A stretch of DNA of 64,000 bases from Thermoplasmatota archaeon (lineage in GTDB: Archaea; Thermoplasmatota; JAKEGO01), in the NCBI GenBank assembly GCA_028279595.1, contig JANQNK010000019.1, positions 1 to 64,000 of the forward strand, read 5' to 3'. A model generated the notes under the pieces. That model had not been told where the DNA came from and searched no databases. It saw only the letters and a program-made list of their open reading frames with translations. The position numbers and the translations under genes are program-made. Shown piece by piece: positions 8,726-16,775 of this stretch. How positions within the stretch are numbered: position 1 is the stretch's first letter; each line of letters opens with the position of its first letter.

Positions 8726-9397
8726 ATGACTACGGTATTCTACTGTATGAACAAGCGACAGCCATTAATATTCTTCAGCCATCATCATTCCGAGGCAACA
8801 TTATTAACCCCAGTAGTTAATATTCTTGAATTATATGGATTCAATTGCTTTCTTGCTCATCTTCATATTAGCCCTTCAAAAAACTGGAAGCACACAATCC
8901 TAGAAAATTTGAAAAACTGTGATTTTTTTATCCCATTCCTCTCAAACGAATTCAAATCATCTCCATGGTGTGATCAAGAATCAGGGATCGCTTATGAAAA
9001 AAATAAAGTCATTATCCCGATTATTGTCACGCTCGAACCATACGGTTTTCTATATGAAATTCAAGGAATTTCCTATAAATCAAATCAAGCAAATTTACCA
9101 AACGCTATTCTTGATGCAATTGAAACCGGATCATTTTCCCTTCGTTTTCATCTCATTCAACACCTAAAATTTAGTGATTCTTTTCAACAATCTAATCTCA
9201 TAATATCACGTATTCGTAAATATTCAAGATTTAGTATAACCGAATTAGAATCAATTTTGAATGCAATATTTAAAAACCAACAAGTCAACGAAGCATTCGA
9301 AACAAAAAAACTAATTAAGAAAATCATCGTTCAGAATTCACACGACATTTCCGAATATCAAAAAAACAAACTCCTAAATATTGAAAAATCAATCTAA
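8726..9397 (+). CDS. TIR-domain protein encoded by the provirus
   Basis: 223-residue protein with an N-terminal TIR domain (about residues 12-120). Visible: beta-A PLIFFSHHHSE, the alternation typical of TIR folds (LELYGFNCFLAH, DFFIPFLSNEF), the WCDQE motif with the putative catalytic Glu85, and beta-D VIIPIIVT. Bacterial and archaeal TIR domains with this Glu are usually NAD+ hydrolases or cyclases in antiviral signalling. The remaining about 100 residues are helical and Lys/Asn-rich, without a recognised sensor. The gene is very AT-rich and sits among cargo genes, so it could be an exclusion or abortive-infection factor carried by the virus. An internal ATG at codon 8 is an alternative start. 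TIR assignment is strong; the activity is inference. Confidence 0.85.
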   Translation: MTTVFYCMNKRQPLIFFSHHHSEATLLTPVVNILELYGFNCFLAHLHISPSKNWKHTILENLKNCDFFIPFLSNEFKSSPWCDQESGIAYEKNKVIIPIIVTLEPYGFLYEIQGISYKSNQANLPNAILDAIETGSFSLRFHLIQHLKFSDSFQQSNLIISRIRKYSRFSITELESILNAIFKNQQVNEAFETKKLIKKIIVQNSHDISEYQKNKLLNIEKSI

Positions 9398-9508
9398 TAA
9401 TCAACTCCATCTTACATTCAAACATATATTCACAGCTTTAAATAACAAGCAAATCCCGTCTAATTCAAATATTCAATTCAGGTACCTCGAGGACTCCTTT
9501 AAATTATA

Positions 9509-9667
9509 TCACATCACTTCTTTGAAGGACGTGAATTGATCACTGCCGCAGTCAGGACAACCGTTCTGGCGATGCTGACAAAGATAACAGATTACGGTAC
9601 CGCATTTTACACAACGGACGTAACTTGCATAGTAACTTGAAACGTTGCAGCTAGTACATCTTACCAT
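9509..9667 (-). CDS. Zinc-finger miniprotein with four Cys pairs (52 aa)
   Basis: 52-residue frame read leftward from ATG at 9665-9667. Cysteines come in CTSC, CVKC, CYLC and CPDC pairs, the pattern of a double zinc ribbon or rubredoxin-like knuckle protein. The last residues are SFKEVM. It could bind nucleic acid or another protein; no family was recognised. The neighbouring genes are the TIR gene (upstream on the other strand) and a second zinc-ribbon miniprotein. The cysteine spacing makes chance occurrence unlikely. Confidence 0.68.
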   Translation of the reverse strand: MVRCTSCNVSSYYASYVRCVKCGTVICYLCQHRQNGCPDCGSDQFTSFKEVM

Positions 9668-9758
9668 CAGTTCACGAAGCGTCAATGAGAATTGGTCATA
9701 TCTCGATTATGACCTTTTTTTTACGCACGTTTTTACTAGTTGAGGAAATCAGTCAATT

Positions 9759-9923
9759 ATGAGTGAAATTTACATCGGATTCATTTGTCCCAAATGTGAA
9801 TTCGGACTCCAATTCCTTTACAAACACTACGAGGAAGCTCTCCGTAGAGATGTAGTCCTAGCATGCCCTAAGTGCCTATTTGAATTCGACGTAAAACAAC
9901 TCAAACAACTAAGAACCAAGTGA
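9759..9923 (+). CDS. Zinc-ribbon miniprotein (54 aa)
   Basis: 54-residue frame starting MSEIYIGFICPKCEFGL with a CPKC knuckle at about residues 10-13 and a second at 36-39 (ACPKCLFEF), separated by a helix rich in charged residues. This is a classic zinc-ribbon arrangement, likely nucleic-acid or protein binding. It is encoded in the AT-rich cargo arm of the provirus, with its own AT-rich upstream region. No family name was recognised. Confidence 0.7.
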   Translation: MSEIYIGFICPKCEFGLQFLYKHYEEALRRDVVLACPKCLFEFDVKQLKQLRTK

Positions 9924-9930
9924 ACAATAT

Positions 9931-10218
9931 CTACATTGCTGTATTAAAATAATCATCTAGAAGTATTCGGAATATATCCATAGGATCCTCAAGAAAATCT
10001 TTTAACTGTTCTATATTCATATAATCTACTGAACGTATTCCAATATGATCTCCAATCTTGATCTGTACAGACACCTCACTGGTATCTTTATTATAGATGA
10101 CTCTACCGATGAAGACATCTCCATGATATTGGACTTCTGCACGGTATCCAAGTTCTGTATCGCTCTCGAGTTTGGATTTCGCATCGACGTCGACGAAGAA
10201 TCCTTCAGATTCTGACAT
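9931..10218 (-). CDS. Hypothetical acidic protein of the provirus (95 aa)
   Basis: 95-residue acidic protein, predicted mostly beta in the first two thirds (AEVQYHGDVFIGRVIYN, SVQIKIGDHIG) with a C-terminal helix (IEQLKDFLEDPMDIFRILLDD). No domain recognised. It follows a possible 62-residue gene on the same strand by 4 bases and faces the zinc-ribbon gene convergently. Function unknown. Confidence 0.6.
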   Translation of the reverse strand: MSESEGFFVDVDAKSKLESDTELGYRAEVQYHGDVFIGRVIYNKDTSEVSVQIKIGDHIGIRSVDYMNIEQLKDFLEDPMDIFRILLDDYFNTAM

Positions 10219-10222
10219 TCAA

Positions 10223-10411
10223 TCAAGACCAGGAGGCGCTATTGATATATCTAATTCCTAACCATTTCTTTACGAAGTCGATTGGTTCGCTCAAAATCAC
10301 AATTATGCAAAATCCTTGATCTCGATCCTTTCCTTGCTTGATAGAAATTGAACGTGAGATCTCGAACCATTCAAGTGGCCTTCTCAAATTCATAACCAAA
10401 GTGACGCACAT
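10223..10411 (-). CDS. Possible small protein (62 aa), weak support
   Basis: 62-residue open frame read leftward, ending 4 bases before the start of the 95-residue gene. It has mixed hydrophobic and basic residues (FCIIVILSEPIDFVKKWLG) and no recognised motif. The tight spacing with its neighbour is the main support; it could be an untranslated leader instead. Confidence 0.35.
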   Translation of the reverse strand: MCVTLVMNLRRPLEWFEISRSISIKQGKDRDQGFCIIVILSEPIDFVKKWLGIRYINSASWS

Positions 10412-10467
10412 TGCTAGATATGCGACATTCTTAAGTAAATGTCAACATTAGTACTCCTGGGATCAAC

Positions 10468-10680
10468 ATGCCAAAGGATCAAACTAAGTTTAAAGACATG
10501 ACAGGAAAACAAGCCTGGTTATTTGGAACAAGACTATATCTCGTGGGTATCGGCTCTGCGATTCTAGTAGGCGGGATCGTGCTTGGATTCATCCATGGAT
10601 TTACGCCGATAACTATTGGGCTCAACGTCACAATAGGATTGATTTCAATCGGATTGGGTATTATTTCAAAGGTAGATTAA
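10468..10680 (+). CDS. Small two-helix membrane protein (70 aa)
   Basis: 70-residue protein with a charged N-terminus followed by two transmembrane segments (about 21-43 and 46-66, Gly/Ile-rich). Such small two-helix proteins are typical envelope or coat components of lipid-containing and filamentous archaeal viruses, so a virion role is possible but unproven. Its stop is immediately followed by the ATG of the next gene (stop 10678-10680, start 10681), a tight operon. Confidence 0.65.
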   Translation: MPKDQTKFKDMTGKQAWLFGTRLYLVGIGSAILVGGIVLGFIHGFTPITIGLNVTIGLISIGLGIISKVD

Positions 10681-10896
10681 ATGACAAATGAATTATCGAC
10701 GGAAAGATGCCCAGAATGTTCAAACCATCTCGAAGACGGATACTTTGTAAAATCAGGTTATGCATTAGGTTGGTCAACTACACCTAAAGGATGGAAAGCG
10801 GAAGAACTTCTTTTCCACTTTTCTGCGCGACCTAAGAATAATTTCGTTAAGGCAAAACGATGCTCTACTTGTAGAATTCTCATAGTTCAATATTGA
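10681..10896 (+). CDS. DUF6487-like zinc-binding protein (71 aa)
   Basis: 71-residue protein with CPEC at residues 10-13 followed by a glycine-containing strand (DGYFVKSGYALGWS) and a CSTC pair near the end followed by ILIVQY. The pattern of CPxC, G-strand, W and a terminal CxxC-x-x-x-I-x-x-Y matches DUF6487 proteins, small zinc-binding proteins of unknown role common in bacteria and archaea. It lies directly after the two-helix membrane protein. Family match is by eye. Confidence 0.65.
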   Translation: MTNELSTERCPECSNHLEDGYFVKSGYALGWSTTPKGWKAEELLFHFSARPKNNFVKAKRCSTCRILIVQY

Positions 10897-10953
10897 TCTA
10901 ATTGTGTAACAATCTCCATAAGATATATTATGGCTATTATCATTCCAACGCAT

Positions 10954-11469
10954 ATGCAATTACTAAGCTGTGGGACCATTATCGTGTTATCAATCCTGAT
11001 CATCGGATGTGTTGATCCTACATCATACGATGAAACCGATCCTGGTTACATGTATCACGGAGCAAATTCTTCCGTTAATTTCACAAGTATTGGAGATACG
11101 AATTATCTTGAATACATTGACCAGTTTATCTCCGAGCTAAGTAAGAATATCACTGTAGAATTTGACTCAGACGTTAATATCGTTTGGATCCATGAATCTA
11201 ATCGGACAACATATATTCAAGGAGCTCTACACTATCATAACTATACGAATCATATTGAAAGTCGGATATTCGGCTACTATGTCGGTGGTGACCGATACAA
11301 ACCATACAATACAATGTCAAAATGTCAAGCGAATATTACGGAAGAATATTCTCAGGATCTATCGCTTCTTCGATACCATGTTCGTGTTATCCTGAACGGA
11401 ATTAAGGAAATCTATCATCATGATACGCAAATTGAGGATGAACAGTTTTGGAAAGTATTTACAGGATAA
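10954..11469 (+). CDS. Secreted lipoprotein-like hypothetical protein (provirus)
   Basis: About 171 residues. The N-terminus MQLLSCGTIIVLSILIIGC is a signal sequence ending in a lipobox-like IIGC, so the mature protein may be lipid-anchored outside the membrane. The rest is polar, with many Asn-x-Ser/Thr sites and Tyr, as in surface-exposed archaeal proteins. A TATA-like AGATATATT (10921-10929) lies about 27 bases before the ATG at 10954, favouring this start over the ATG at 10930. No homologous family recognised. Confidence 0.6.
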   Translation: MQLLSCGTIIVLSILIIGCVDPTSYDETDPGYMYHGANSSVNFTSIGDTNYLEYIDQFISELSKNITVEFDSDVNIVWIHESNRTTYIQGALHYHNYTNHIESRIFGYYVGGDRYKPYNTMSKCQANITEEYSQDLSLLRYHVRVILNGIKEIYHHDTQIEDEQFWKVFTG

Positions 11470-11557
11470 TCTCAATCAATTACATTTTGCTTAACCCAAC
11501 AACGTCAATTAATCGTTATGATGAATTATCAAGAAGTTGTTATTAGTATTAACAACT

Positions 11558-11794
11558 TTATTTCGAATATAGTTTACAGGATATTATTTTCATCCGTTCC
11601 TCATTTTCAGTTTTAACAGCCATAGTTGCCATTATACCTGCTGTTGATGCGAGAAATGACATTAAAATTAACAATAATAATCCTAGTTTACCATCACAAT
11701 CGTAGACATATGCAGAAATCATTCCAAAAATAAAAGAAACAAGTAATAATCCGCTGGTCAATAACCACATATATTGTGATAAATACCCAACCAT
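11558..11794 (-). CDS. Small two-helix membrane protein (78 aa)
   Basis: 78-residue protein with two hydrophobic helices (about 8-30 and 35-58) joined by a short polar turn (DCDGKLG), ending in a charged tail. Possible membrane component of the virion or an accessory membrane protein. A TATA-like stretch lies upstream near 11840. Second of several small membrane proteins in the provirus left arm. Confidence 0.55.
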   Translation of the reverse strand: MVGYLSQYMWLLTSGLLLVSFIFGMISAYVYDCDGKLGLLLLILMSFLASTAGIMATMAVKTENEERMKIISCKLYSK

Positions 11795-11861
11795 TAACTA
11801 ACACCCCAGTACTAGTCCTCACAAGCTAATATGAGAACTGTATATTTAATATTAACTAATA

Positions 11862-12071
11862 TTAACAATAATATTTCTTAGCAATAAACGGTGATACGAT
11901 CAATATTGCCCATCCAATCATTATTATAAATAAAAATAACGACCCACCAATCCATACTTCTAGTAATGCTCCAAGGATCATTACGACTAACCCGAGAATC
12001 AAAACAATTCCCGGAACTTGAAAAAGAATCGTAGTTATTGGTACTTTCTCCATCTTGTTTGCCTCTGCCAT
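11862..12071 (-). CDS. Small two-helix membrane protein (69 aa)
   Basis: 69-residue protein with a polar N-terminus (MAEANKMEKVP), two hydrophobic helices (about 11-34 and 40-62) and a short basic end (AKKYYC). It starts 1 base after the stop of the upstream 71-residue gene, so the two form an operon. Likely membrane or envelope protein; no family recognised. Confidence 0.6.
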   Translation of the reverse strand: MAEANKMEKVPITTILFQVPGIVLILGLVVMILGALLEVWIGGSLFLFIIMIGWAILIVSPFIAKKYYC

Positions 12072-12072
12072 T

Positions 12073-12288
12073 TCACACCACCGCCTTCTCCCAATTTATT
12101 ATTAGCTGAAAATTATATAAACCTGCCGGTGACATAACAACTTGCTGATCCTTCTGCTCTTTCTCTTCGCTTAAGGGATTAGCGGTCCTATACTGCCTAT
12201 CGATATTTAAGTTTGTAACGTTATAAATACTTATCGCCGATGATCGTTGATTATCATTCTCAATAAGACCATCTATCACACCTATCAT
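12073..12288 (-). CDS. Hypothetical soluble protein of the provirus (71 aa)
   Basis: 71-residue polar protein without recognised motifs; the C-terminal end is more hydrophobic (AGLYNFQLIINWEKAVV). Supported mainly by tight coupling to the two-helix membrane protein that follows it on the same strand. Function unknown. Confidence 0.5.
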   Translation of the reverse strand: MIGVIDGLIENDNQRSSAISIYNVTNLNIDRQYRTANPLSEEKEQKDQQVVMSPAGLYNFQLIINWEKAVV

Positions 12289-13003
12289 ATCTGAGCCCCC
12301 GCATTCGATAAATCCACATCACTAGATTATCTAGTTCTGCGAATCTCTAATCGAATCTTATCATCTATCAATTTACACCATATATAATTTATGTTCACAA
12401 GTATAAATTAATATCAATAATTCAACATTCCTTTAAACAACATCTCATTTTCACATATACATTCCCGTTTTAATAATTAATCGCCATTTTCTGAAATCAT
12501 TTTTTCCGTTATTTATTGTAAATTCAATTCTCGCCAAATAATTCTCAACCTCATTTCTCCAATATATTTGAGAGTTGGCCTGGGTTTTCTTAGATTTTCG
12601 ATTTACGATACATCTATTTCTCTCAACCTGCCGACCTTAAATTAGATTCATAGGGGGCCCCTGCGGGGCCCCAGGTCGGCCCCCTCCCCACGGAGGCCGA
12701 GAGGGGCACGGAGAATAGGGAGAAGAATGAGAAGAAGAATTGAAACCGCCCCTCTATTCGGCCTCCTAAAGGGTAGGGACTGAACTGCGTTTTAAAGGTT
12801 ACAGGAAACGGCATCAGAACAAAAATAGACGATAGTAAAGTGCGTCGTTTCACACGGTGAAACAACGCCACGTACTTGGATGCCTCTGATAGACCACTAA
12901 TATCCTCGAGAGCGACGGTAAAGATAGTATGTTACGCCGAGGATCACAATCCATGCGATGCATACAGGAGGATTTAATTCCATTATCAAAATCATTACAA
13001 CAC
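12289..13003. other. Non-coding provirus segment with GC-rich cruciform and two further hairpins
   Basis: No convincing gene. 12289-12620 is very AT-rich. At 12630-12680 composition flips: GCCGACCT (12630-12637) pairs with AGGTCGGC (12673-12680) around a second element in which GGGGCCCC occurs twice separated by TGC (12654-12661, 12665-12672). Next come GTTTCAC-ACG-GTGAAAC (12847-12863) and ATCCTCG (12902-12908) with CGAGGAT (12938-12944). The segment adjoins the 3' end of the possible Rep gene, so an origin of replication or packaging signal is a reasonable guess. Confidence 0.55.
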
Positions 13004-14254
13004 CTACGTATTTACTGCATCTGAGACTACTTTATCTCCAACAATGTTTCCAGATTTCTCGACTCTTACCTTTTTCAATTTCACTCCTTGTTTCTTCACT
13101 AACTCTGAATCAAGCTCATAGTAATACTGGCCACCAATTAATTTCGCTCTCATTAAATGTCTACTTCCATAGCTCCTATACTTATCTGGAACCTCATGTT
13201 TTTGTACGTATCCACGTCGACGCAAAGTATCCCAAAAACGAACCTCATCTTCATTCACGGCGCCAACCTTCAAGGCGATCTCAAGAAGATCATCGTTGAC
13301 ATCCGCACTACCATCGATGATGTCCTCGATTGGGAAACTCTCGTGGATAGGATTTACGAACTTGGTCCAAAGACTACCCTTGGTGTAAGCAGAATCGAAC
13401 ACCGTTCCAACCTGAGAACTGACCTTGCGTTTCTTGAAGTTGTCTCCTTCTATCATTATCTCGAAACGGATCCTGTCAAGTGCTTTAGCGTATATCTTAA
13501 CCTTGCCACGGTTGTTGAACATGGTACAGATGACGGAGTTAGATTGGAACCGTGGGTCTGAATGGACATTGACTGCGAAGCCTAACTTCGAGGCGAGGTC
13601 TACTCCTTGGTCATAGAAGAATTTGATTATCTCACGCATGACAGCTGTTGCGGTGTGGTCCTCGAAGATGTAGTCCTTGGCAACCTCTACGTGTTTGATG
13701 ACCATCTGTTCGTGGAGCCTTTGAACGTCCATGTATTCGGGGATCTCGAGGCCTACCTTCTCAAGACCGGTGACCATCATTCGATCAACGTCATACCATT
13801 TCGGTAAAGAGGCACGATTGTCATCCATTAACTTTTGTTCTGAAACGCCGGCCAAGTCAACATCAATGAAGTTGTCAGATTTCATCACAATCCGTTTGTA
13901 CCCGTCATAGTCAAGGTCCAGACCATAACCCGCTTTCTGATTGCGGATAGCATTACCCTGAATCCTTAGTTGACTGTTCTTCATCTGGTAGTATCCTTCA
14001 ACGCAAGGTTTTGCCTTCGATGTTGCTGCACCCCATCCATGACGTGCATAGTGCTTCCGGAGGACATCGGGTTGGTATCGGAATTTAGGTAATCCCGATC
14101 TTGACATTTGGTAGAATAGGTCAGAGTTCTTGGTCAAATATTCACGGAGGGCCTCAACGTACTCATCAAAGATGATATCGCCCTGGCGTACTGCTCGCGA
14201 GTAGCCAAGGACAATGACATTGTCTATCAAAGGAGGCGTTGAGGACCACTCCAT
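13004..14254 (-). CDS. Possible replication initiator (Rep_trans/Cri-like) of the provirus, tentative
   Basis: 416-residue soluble protein, last gene of the leftward operon. The segment GKVKIYAKALDRIRFEIMIEG resembles the K-x-Y-x-K...R-x-E signature of Rep_trans and phage Cri-type rolling-circle initiators, and an ID-V-DL-like strand (NFIDVDLAG) lies upstream; a clear HUH motif is not visible. The C-terminal part looks like a winged-helix region (ALKVGAVNEDEVRFWDTLRRRGYV). The hairpin-rich segment just downstream would suit an origin. Alternatives are a structural or regulatory protein. It starts 21 bases after the stop of the large surface protein gene. Confidence 0.45.
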   Translation of the reverse strand: MEWSSTPPLIDNVIVLGYSRAVRQGDIIFDEYVEALREYLTKNSDLFYQMSRSGLPKFRYQPDVLRKHYARHGWGAATSKAKPCVEGYYQMKNSQLRIQGNAIRNQKAGYGLDLDYDGYKRIVMKSDNFIDVDLAGVSEQKLMDDNRASLPKWYDVDRMMVTGLEKVGLEIPEYMDVQRLHEQMVIKHVEVAKDYIFEDHTATAVMREIIKFFYDQGVDLASKLGFAVNVHSDPRFQSNSVICTMFNNRGKVKIYAKALDRIRFEIMIEGDNFKKRKVSSQVGTVFDSAYTKGSLWTKFVNPIHESFPIEDIIDGSADVNDDLLEIALKVGAVNEDEVRFWDTLRRRGYVQKHEVPDKYRSYGSRHLMRAKLIGGQYYYELDSELVKKQGVKLKKVRVEKSGNIVGDKVVSDAVNT

Positions 14255-14274
14255 GTAGATGGTCCTCCGTCACA

Positions 14275-16773
14275 TTATCTTCGTTTTCTAGGTAGCAACA
14301 ACAACAGTATCAGAAGTCCTATGAACACATATAACAGGAAGTTACCTCCGAACATATTCTCCAAGGCAATGTCAACAGTTCCAGTTATCTCCTTAGAGAC
14401 GCCTTCGATGTTAGTCACTTGAACATCGACCTTCTCAGTACCAACGGTATATGGTATCTTGAGGGTCATCGTGATATTAACCGCTTTACCGCCGGCGACA
14501 AGGATCTCATTGTCAATGTCCTCAGTGGTAGTGTATTGGAGGTCAGTGTCAATCTCGACGAAGAACGTGTCCTGAGCGTTCCCGCGATTATAGATCATCA
14601 AGTTCATGACTTCAACATTACCTGGTGAAGCGTCGATGCGTTTTGGAATTAAATCGATGGCGAAACTGTATGCAGGAACGAAGTCATCGGAGGTCCAATT
14701 CTGGGCTTCTATCGAGACATTGTAATACGCATCTTCAGGGTCCTTCACCTGAACTGAGTAATTGCCCCAGTAATCAGTGGTCTGTTGATAGTTTCCGTCC
14801 TGGTCGAGAATAAACACTTCAACGAATGCTTGACGATTAGTTGTTCCAGTACCGATGAGAACTGCACCGTTGTCGTAGACGTACACAGTGGCGTTAGAAT
14901 CGCCATTATAACGCTCTCTGGTGTAGCCTTGAGCCGTGTTAGTGAAGAGGACGTAGTAGCTCGGAGTCAGTTGACCACCGTCTATGTTCTCTACGGGATC
15001 AAAAGCAAAGATTATCTCGTTGATAACAAACGAATCGAAGTTCGTGAGGATGATAGAGTTCTCTGATTCAGTGCCATCTGTTACAGGGGCCCGGAACTGT
15101 AATTTGTCATTGAAATCGTTATACGTCAATGCAACTTGACAAGAGTCTCCATCAGTGCCGGAACGACCGACAAAGGTCTGGTTCAGAGAACCATTCGGAG
15201 GCTCTTCCTGTGTAATGGGAGGAAAGTTCAGTTGGACAGGTATACGATCCCGTGAATACGCCCAATTCGATGTAGATGAATTGCTTGGAGGTACAGGGGC
15301 AGGACCTACCCAACATATCAACAAGAAAGTGCCGGAATAGGAACCTGGAGCTTGTGTTGATGGAATCGGTAGTTCGTCGACAGTGAACTTCTTGTTGTTA
15401 CCTGCTAGGATTGGGAATGGATCTAATGCACCGTGACCAAGACTGTCAAGATAATCGAAATTGACCTCCTCGTTCATGTATTCACAAAGTTTTGCATCTT
15501 CGAAACTGATTGGTGTACCAGGACCGAGCATCGGATTCATTGTTATTTCAATCGAATCAACGTCGTATGTTCCTTCATTCTTGATACGGACAGTATCTAC
15601 AGCATCATTATCCTGATCTGGAATCAGGGTTCCATAACCTAATTTCGTCTTCGCATTATTCGTTACTTTCTCTTTGTACTCCATTGTTAAAAGAAAGTCA
15701 GCACCGCTGGAATATTCTCCCTGGAAGATGTCAACGAGATTACTGTTCCCGTATGCATCATTCACTCCTTGCACTTCGACGTTACAATAGTAATCACCTT
15801 CTGGTTCAGTCGGATCAACATCCTTGATGACACCATCAAATAATAAAAATGCCAAAGGTGCTAGTGGTGTCACGGGAGTATAGGTACACGTAAACTTACC
15901 ATCTGACGCGGTATCATCTTCGATAGGAACAGGAGGTGCCGTAGGCACTATCTGAAAGTTCTGATCGACATAGATGATATCAGCATCCTTGACGAAGTTC
16001 GACACCTCGAAATTGATGTGGTCAATCACAACATTGCCAACGTTTGTTACCTTCAATTGATTGATAGTGGCAGAGGGGCCCTGGACAACTGCCGTTGGAA
16101 AGTTCCAATAGGTTGCCGCATCGGAGATCTCCACTGTTATCTGAACGTTCTCTGCAACATCACCGCCAGATTCACCCTGCGGAGGAGGATCATCACCTCG
16201 AGCTAGACCAACAAGGTTGAACATTTCGGGTTTGATATGCATCGATGCTAATGGCGTGTAGTATGCTGTGATTGTGAAGATGTTTGTCAAGTATCCACGC
16301 AATGAGGTTGAAACGTTCAGTAAGAACACACGGATACGAATCGAATCTCCCTTCTCAAGCGACAAACCACCGATCAGGATTGATTGTTCCGAGGCGTAAT
16401 AGCTCTTGTTGTTCAAGTTATGTGTGACCTTGAAACTGCCTTCTGTGAAGAAGGTCGCGAAATCTCCAGTCATGTCAGGGAATTCTACCAGAATAGTAGT
16501 GTATCGTCGTGATTCGTCGGTATTCTTCAGTTTGATTCGATTGTCAGACTTTACATTAACGATTTCTTCGGAACCGTTGTATGCATTACCCCAGTTCTGA
16601 GTAAATCGAAGCATGTCACTACCGTCAGAATACGTTAGAACAAGGCCTCCACCATCGGCCTTGACTAATCCAACTAGCTCGAGCAAGGGAGTGAATCCCA
16701 TAAGTACGATGACCCCAACAAGAGTCAACGCTACTATCTTCCTACTTGCGAATGTTCTTTTCATTAATCTCAC
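14275..16773 (-). CDS. Large membrane-anchored surface protein of the provirus (spike candidate)
   Basis: 832 residues. The N-terminus has a Lys/Arg-rich start and hydrophobic signal (residues about 10-38, ending VKADGG). The bulk is beta-rich with repeated Ig-like modules of the NEW3/CARDB type, for example GNVEVMNLMIYNRGNAQDTFFVEI near the C-terminus. A single C-terminal helix (FLLYVFIGLLILLLLL) followed by PRKRR anchors it with a short basic inner tail. This topology (signal, ectodomain, C-terminal anchor) is that of spike proteins of pleomorphic and spindle-shaped archaeal viruses. It follows the 305-residue lipoprotein-like gene by 2 bases. A spike role is inference from topology and operon context. 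Confidence 0.75.
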   Translation of the reverse strand: MRLMKRTFASRKIVALTLVGVIVLMGFTPLLELVGLVKADGGGLVLTYSDGSDMLRFTQNWGNAYNGSEEIVNVKSDNRIKLKNTDESRRYTTILVEFPDMTGDFATFFTEGSFKVTHNLNNKSYYASEQSILIGGLSLEKGDSIRIRVFLLNVSTSLRGYLTNIFTITAYYTPLASMHIKPEMFNLVGLARGDDPPPQGESGGDVAENVQITVEISDAATYWNFPTAVVQGPSATINQLKVTNVGNVVIDHINFEVSNFVKDADIIYVDQNFQIVPTAPPVPIEDDTASDGKFTCTYTPVTPLAPLAFLLFDGVIKDVDPTEPEGDYYCNVEVQGVNDAYGNSNLVDIFQGEYSSGADFLLTMEYKEKVTNNAKTKLGYGTLIPDQDNDAVDTVRIKNEGTYDVDSIEITMNPMLGPGTPISFEDAKLCEYMNEEVNFDYLDSLGHGALDPFPILAGNNKKFTVDELPIPSTQAPGSYSGTFLLICWVGPAPVPPSNSSTSNWAYSRDRIPVQLNFPPITQEEPPNGSLNQTFVGRSGTDGDSCQVALTYNDFNDKLQFRAPVTDGTESENSIILTNFDSFVINEIIFAFDPVENIDGGQLTPSYYVLFTNTAQGYTRERYNGDSNATVYVYDNGAVLIGTGTTNRQAFVEVFILDQDGNYQQTTDYWGNYSVQVKDPEDAYYNVSIEAQNWTSDDFVPAYSFAIDLIPKRIDASPGNVEVMNLMIYNRGNAQDTFFVEIDTDLQYTTTEDIDNEILVAGGKAVNITMTLKIPYTVGTEKVDVQVTNIEGVSKEITGTVDIALENMFGGNFLLYVFIGLLILLLLLPRKRR

Positions 16774-16775
16774 CT

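Noticed and set aside
12623-12871. 82-residue leftward frame crossing the GC-rich cruciform
   Set aside because: The frame covers two palindromes, has repeated Phe/Ser and Gly/Pro runs produced by them, and no promoter or ribosome site.
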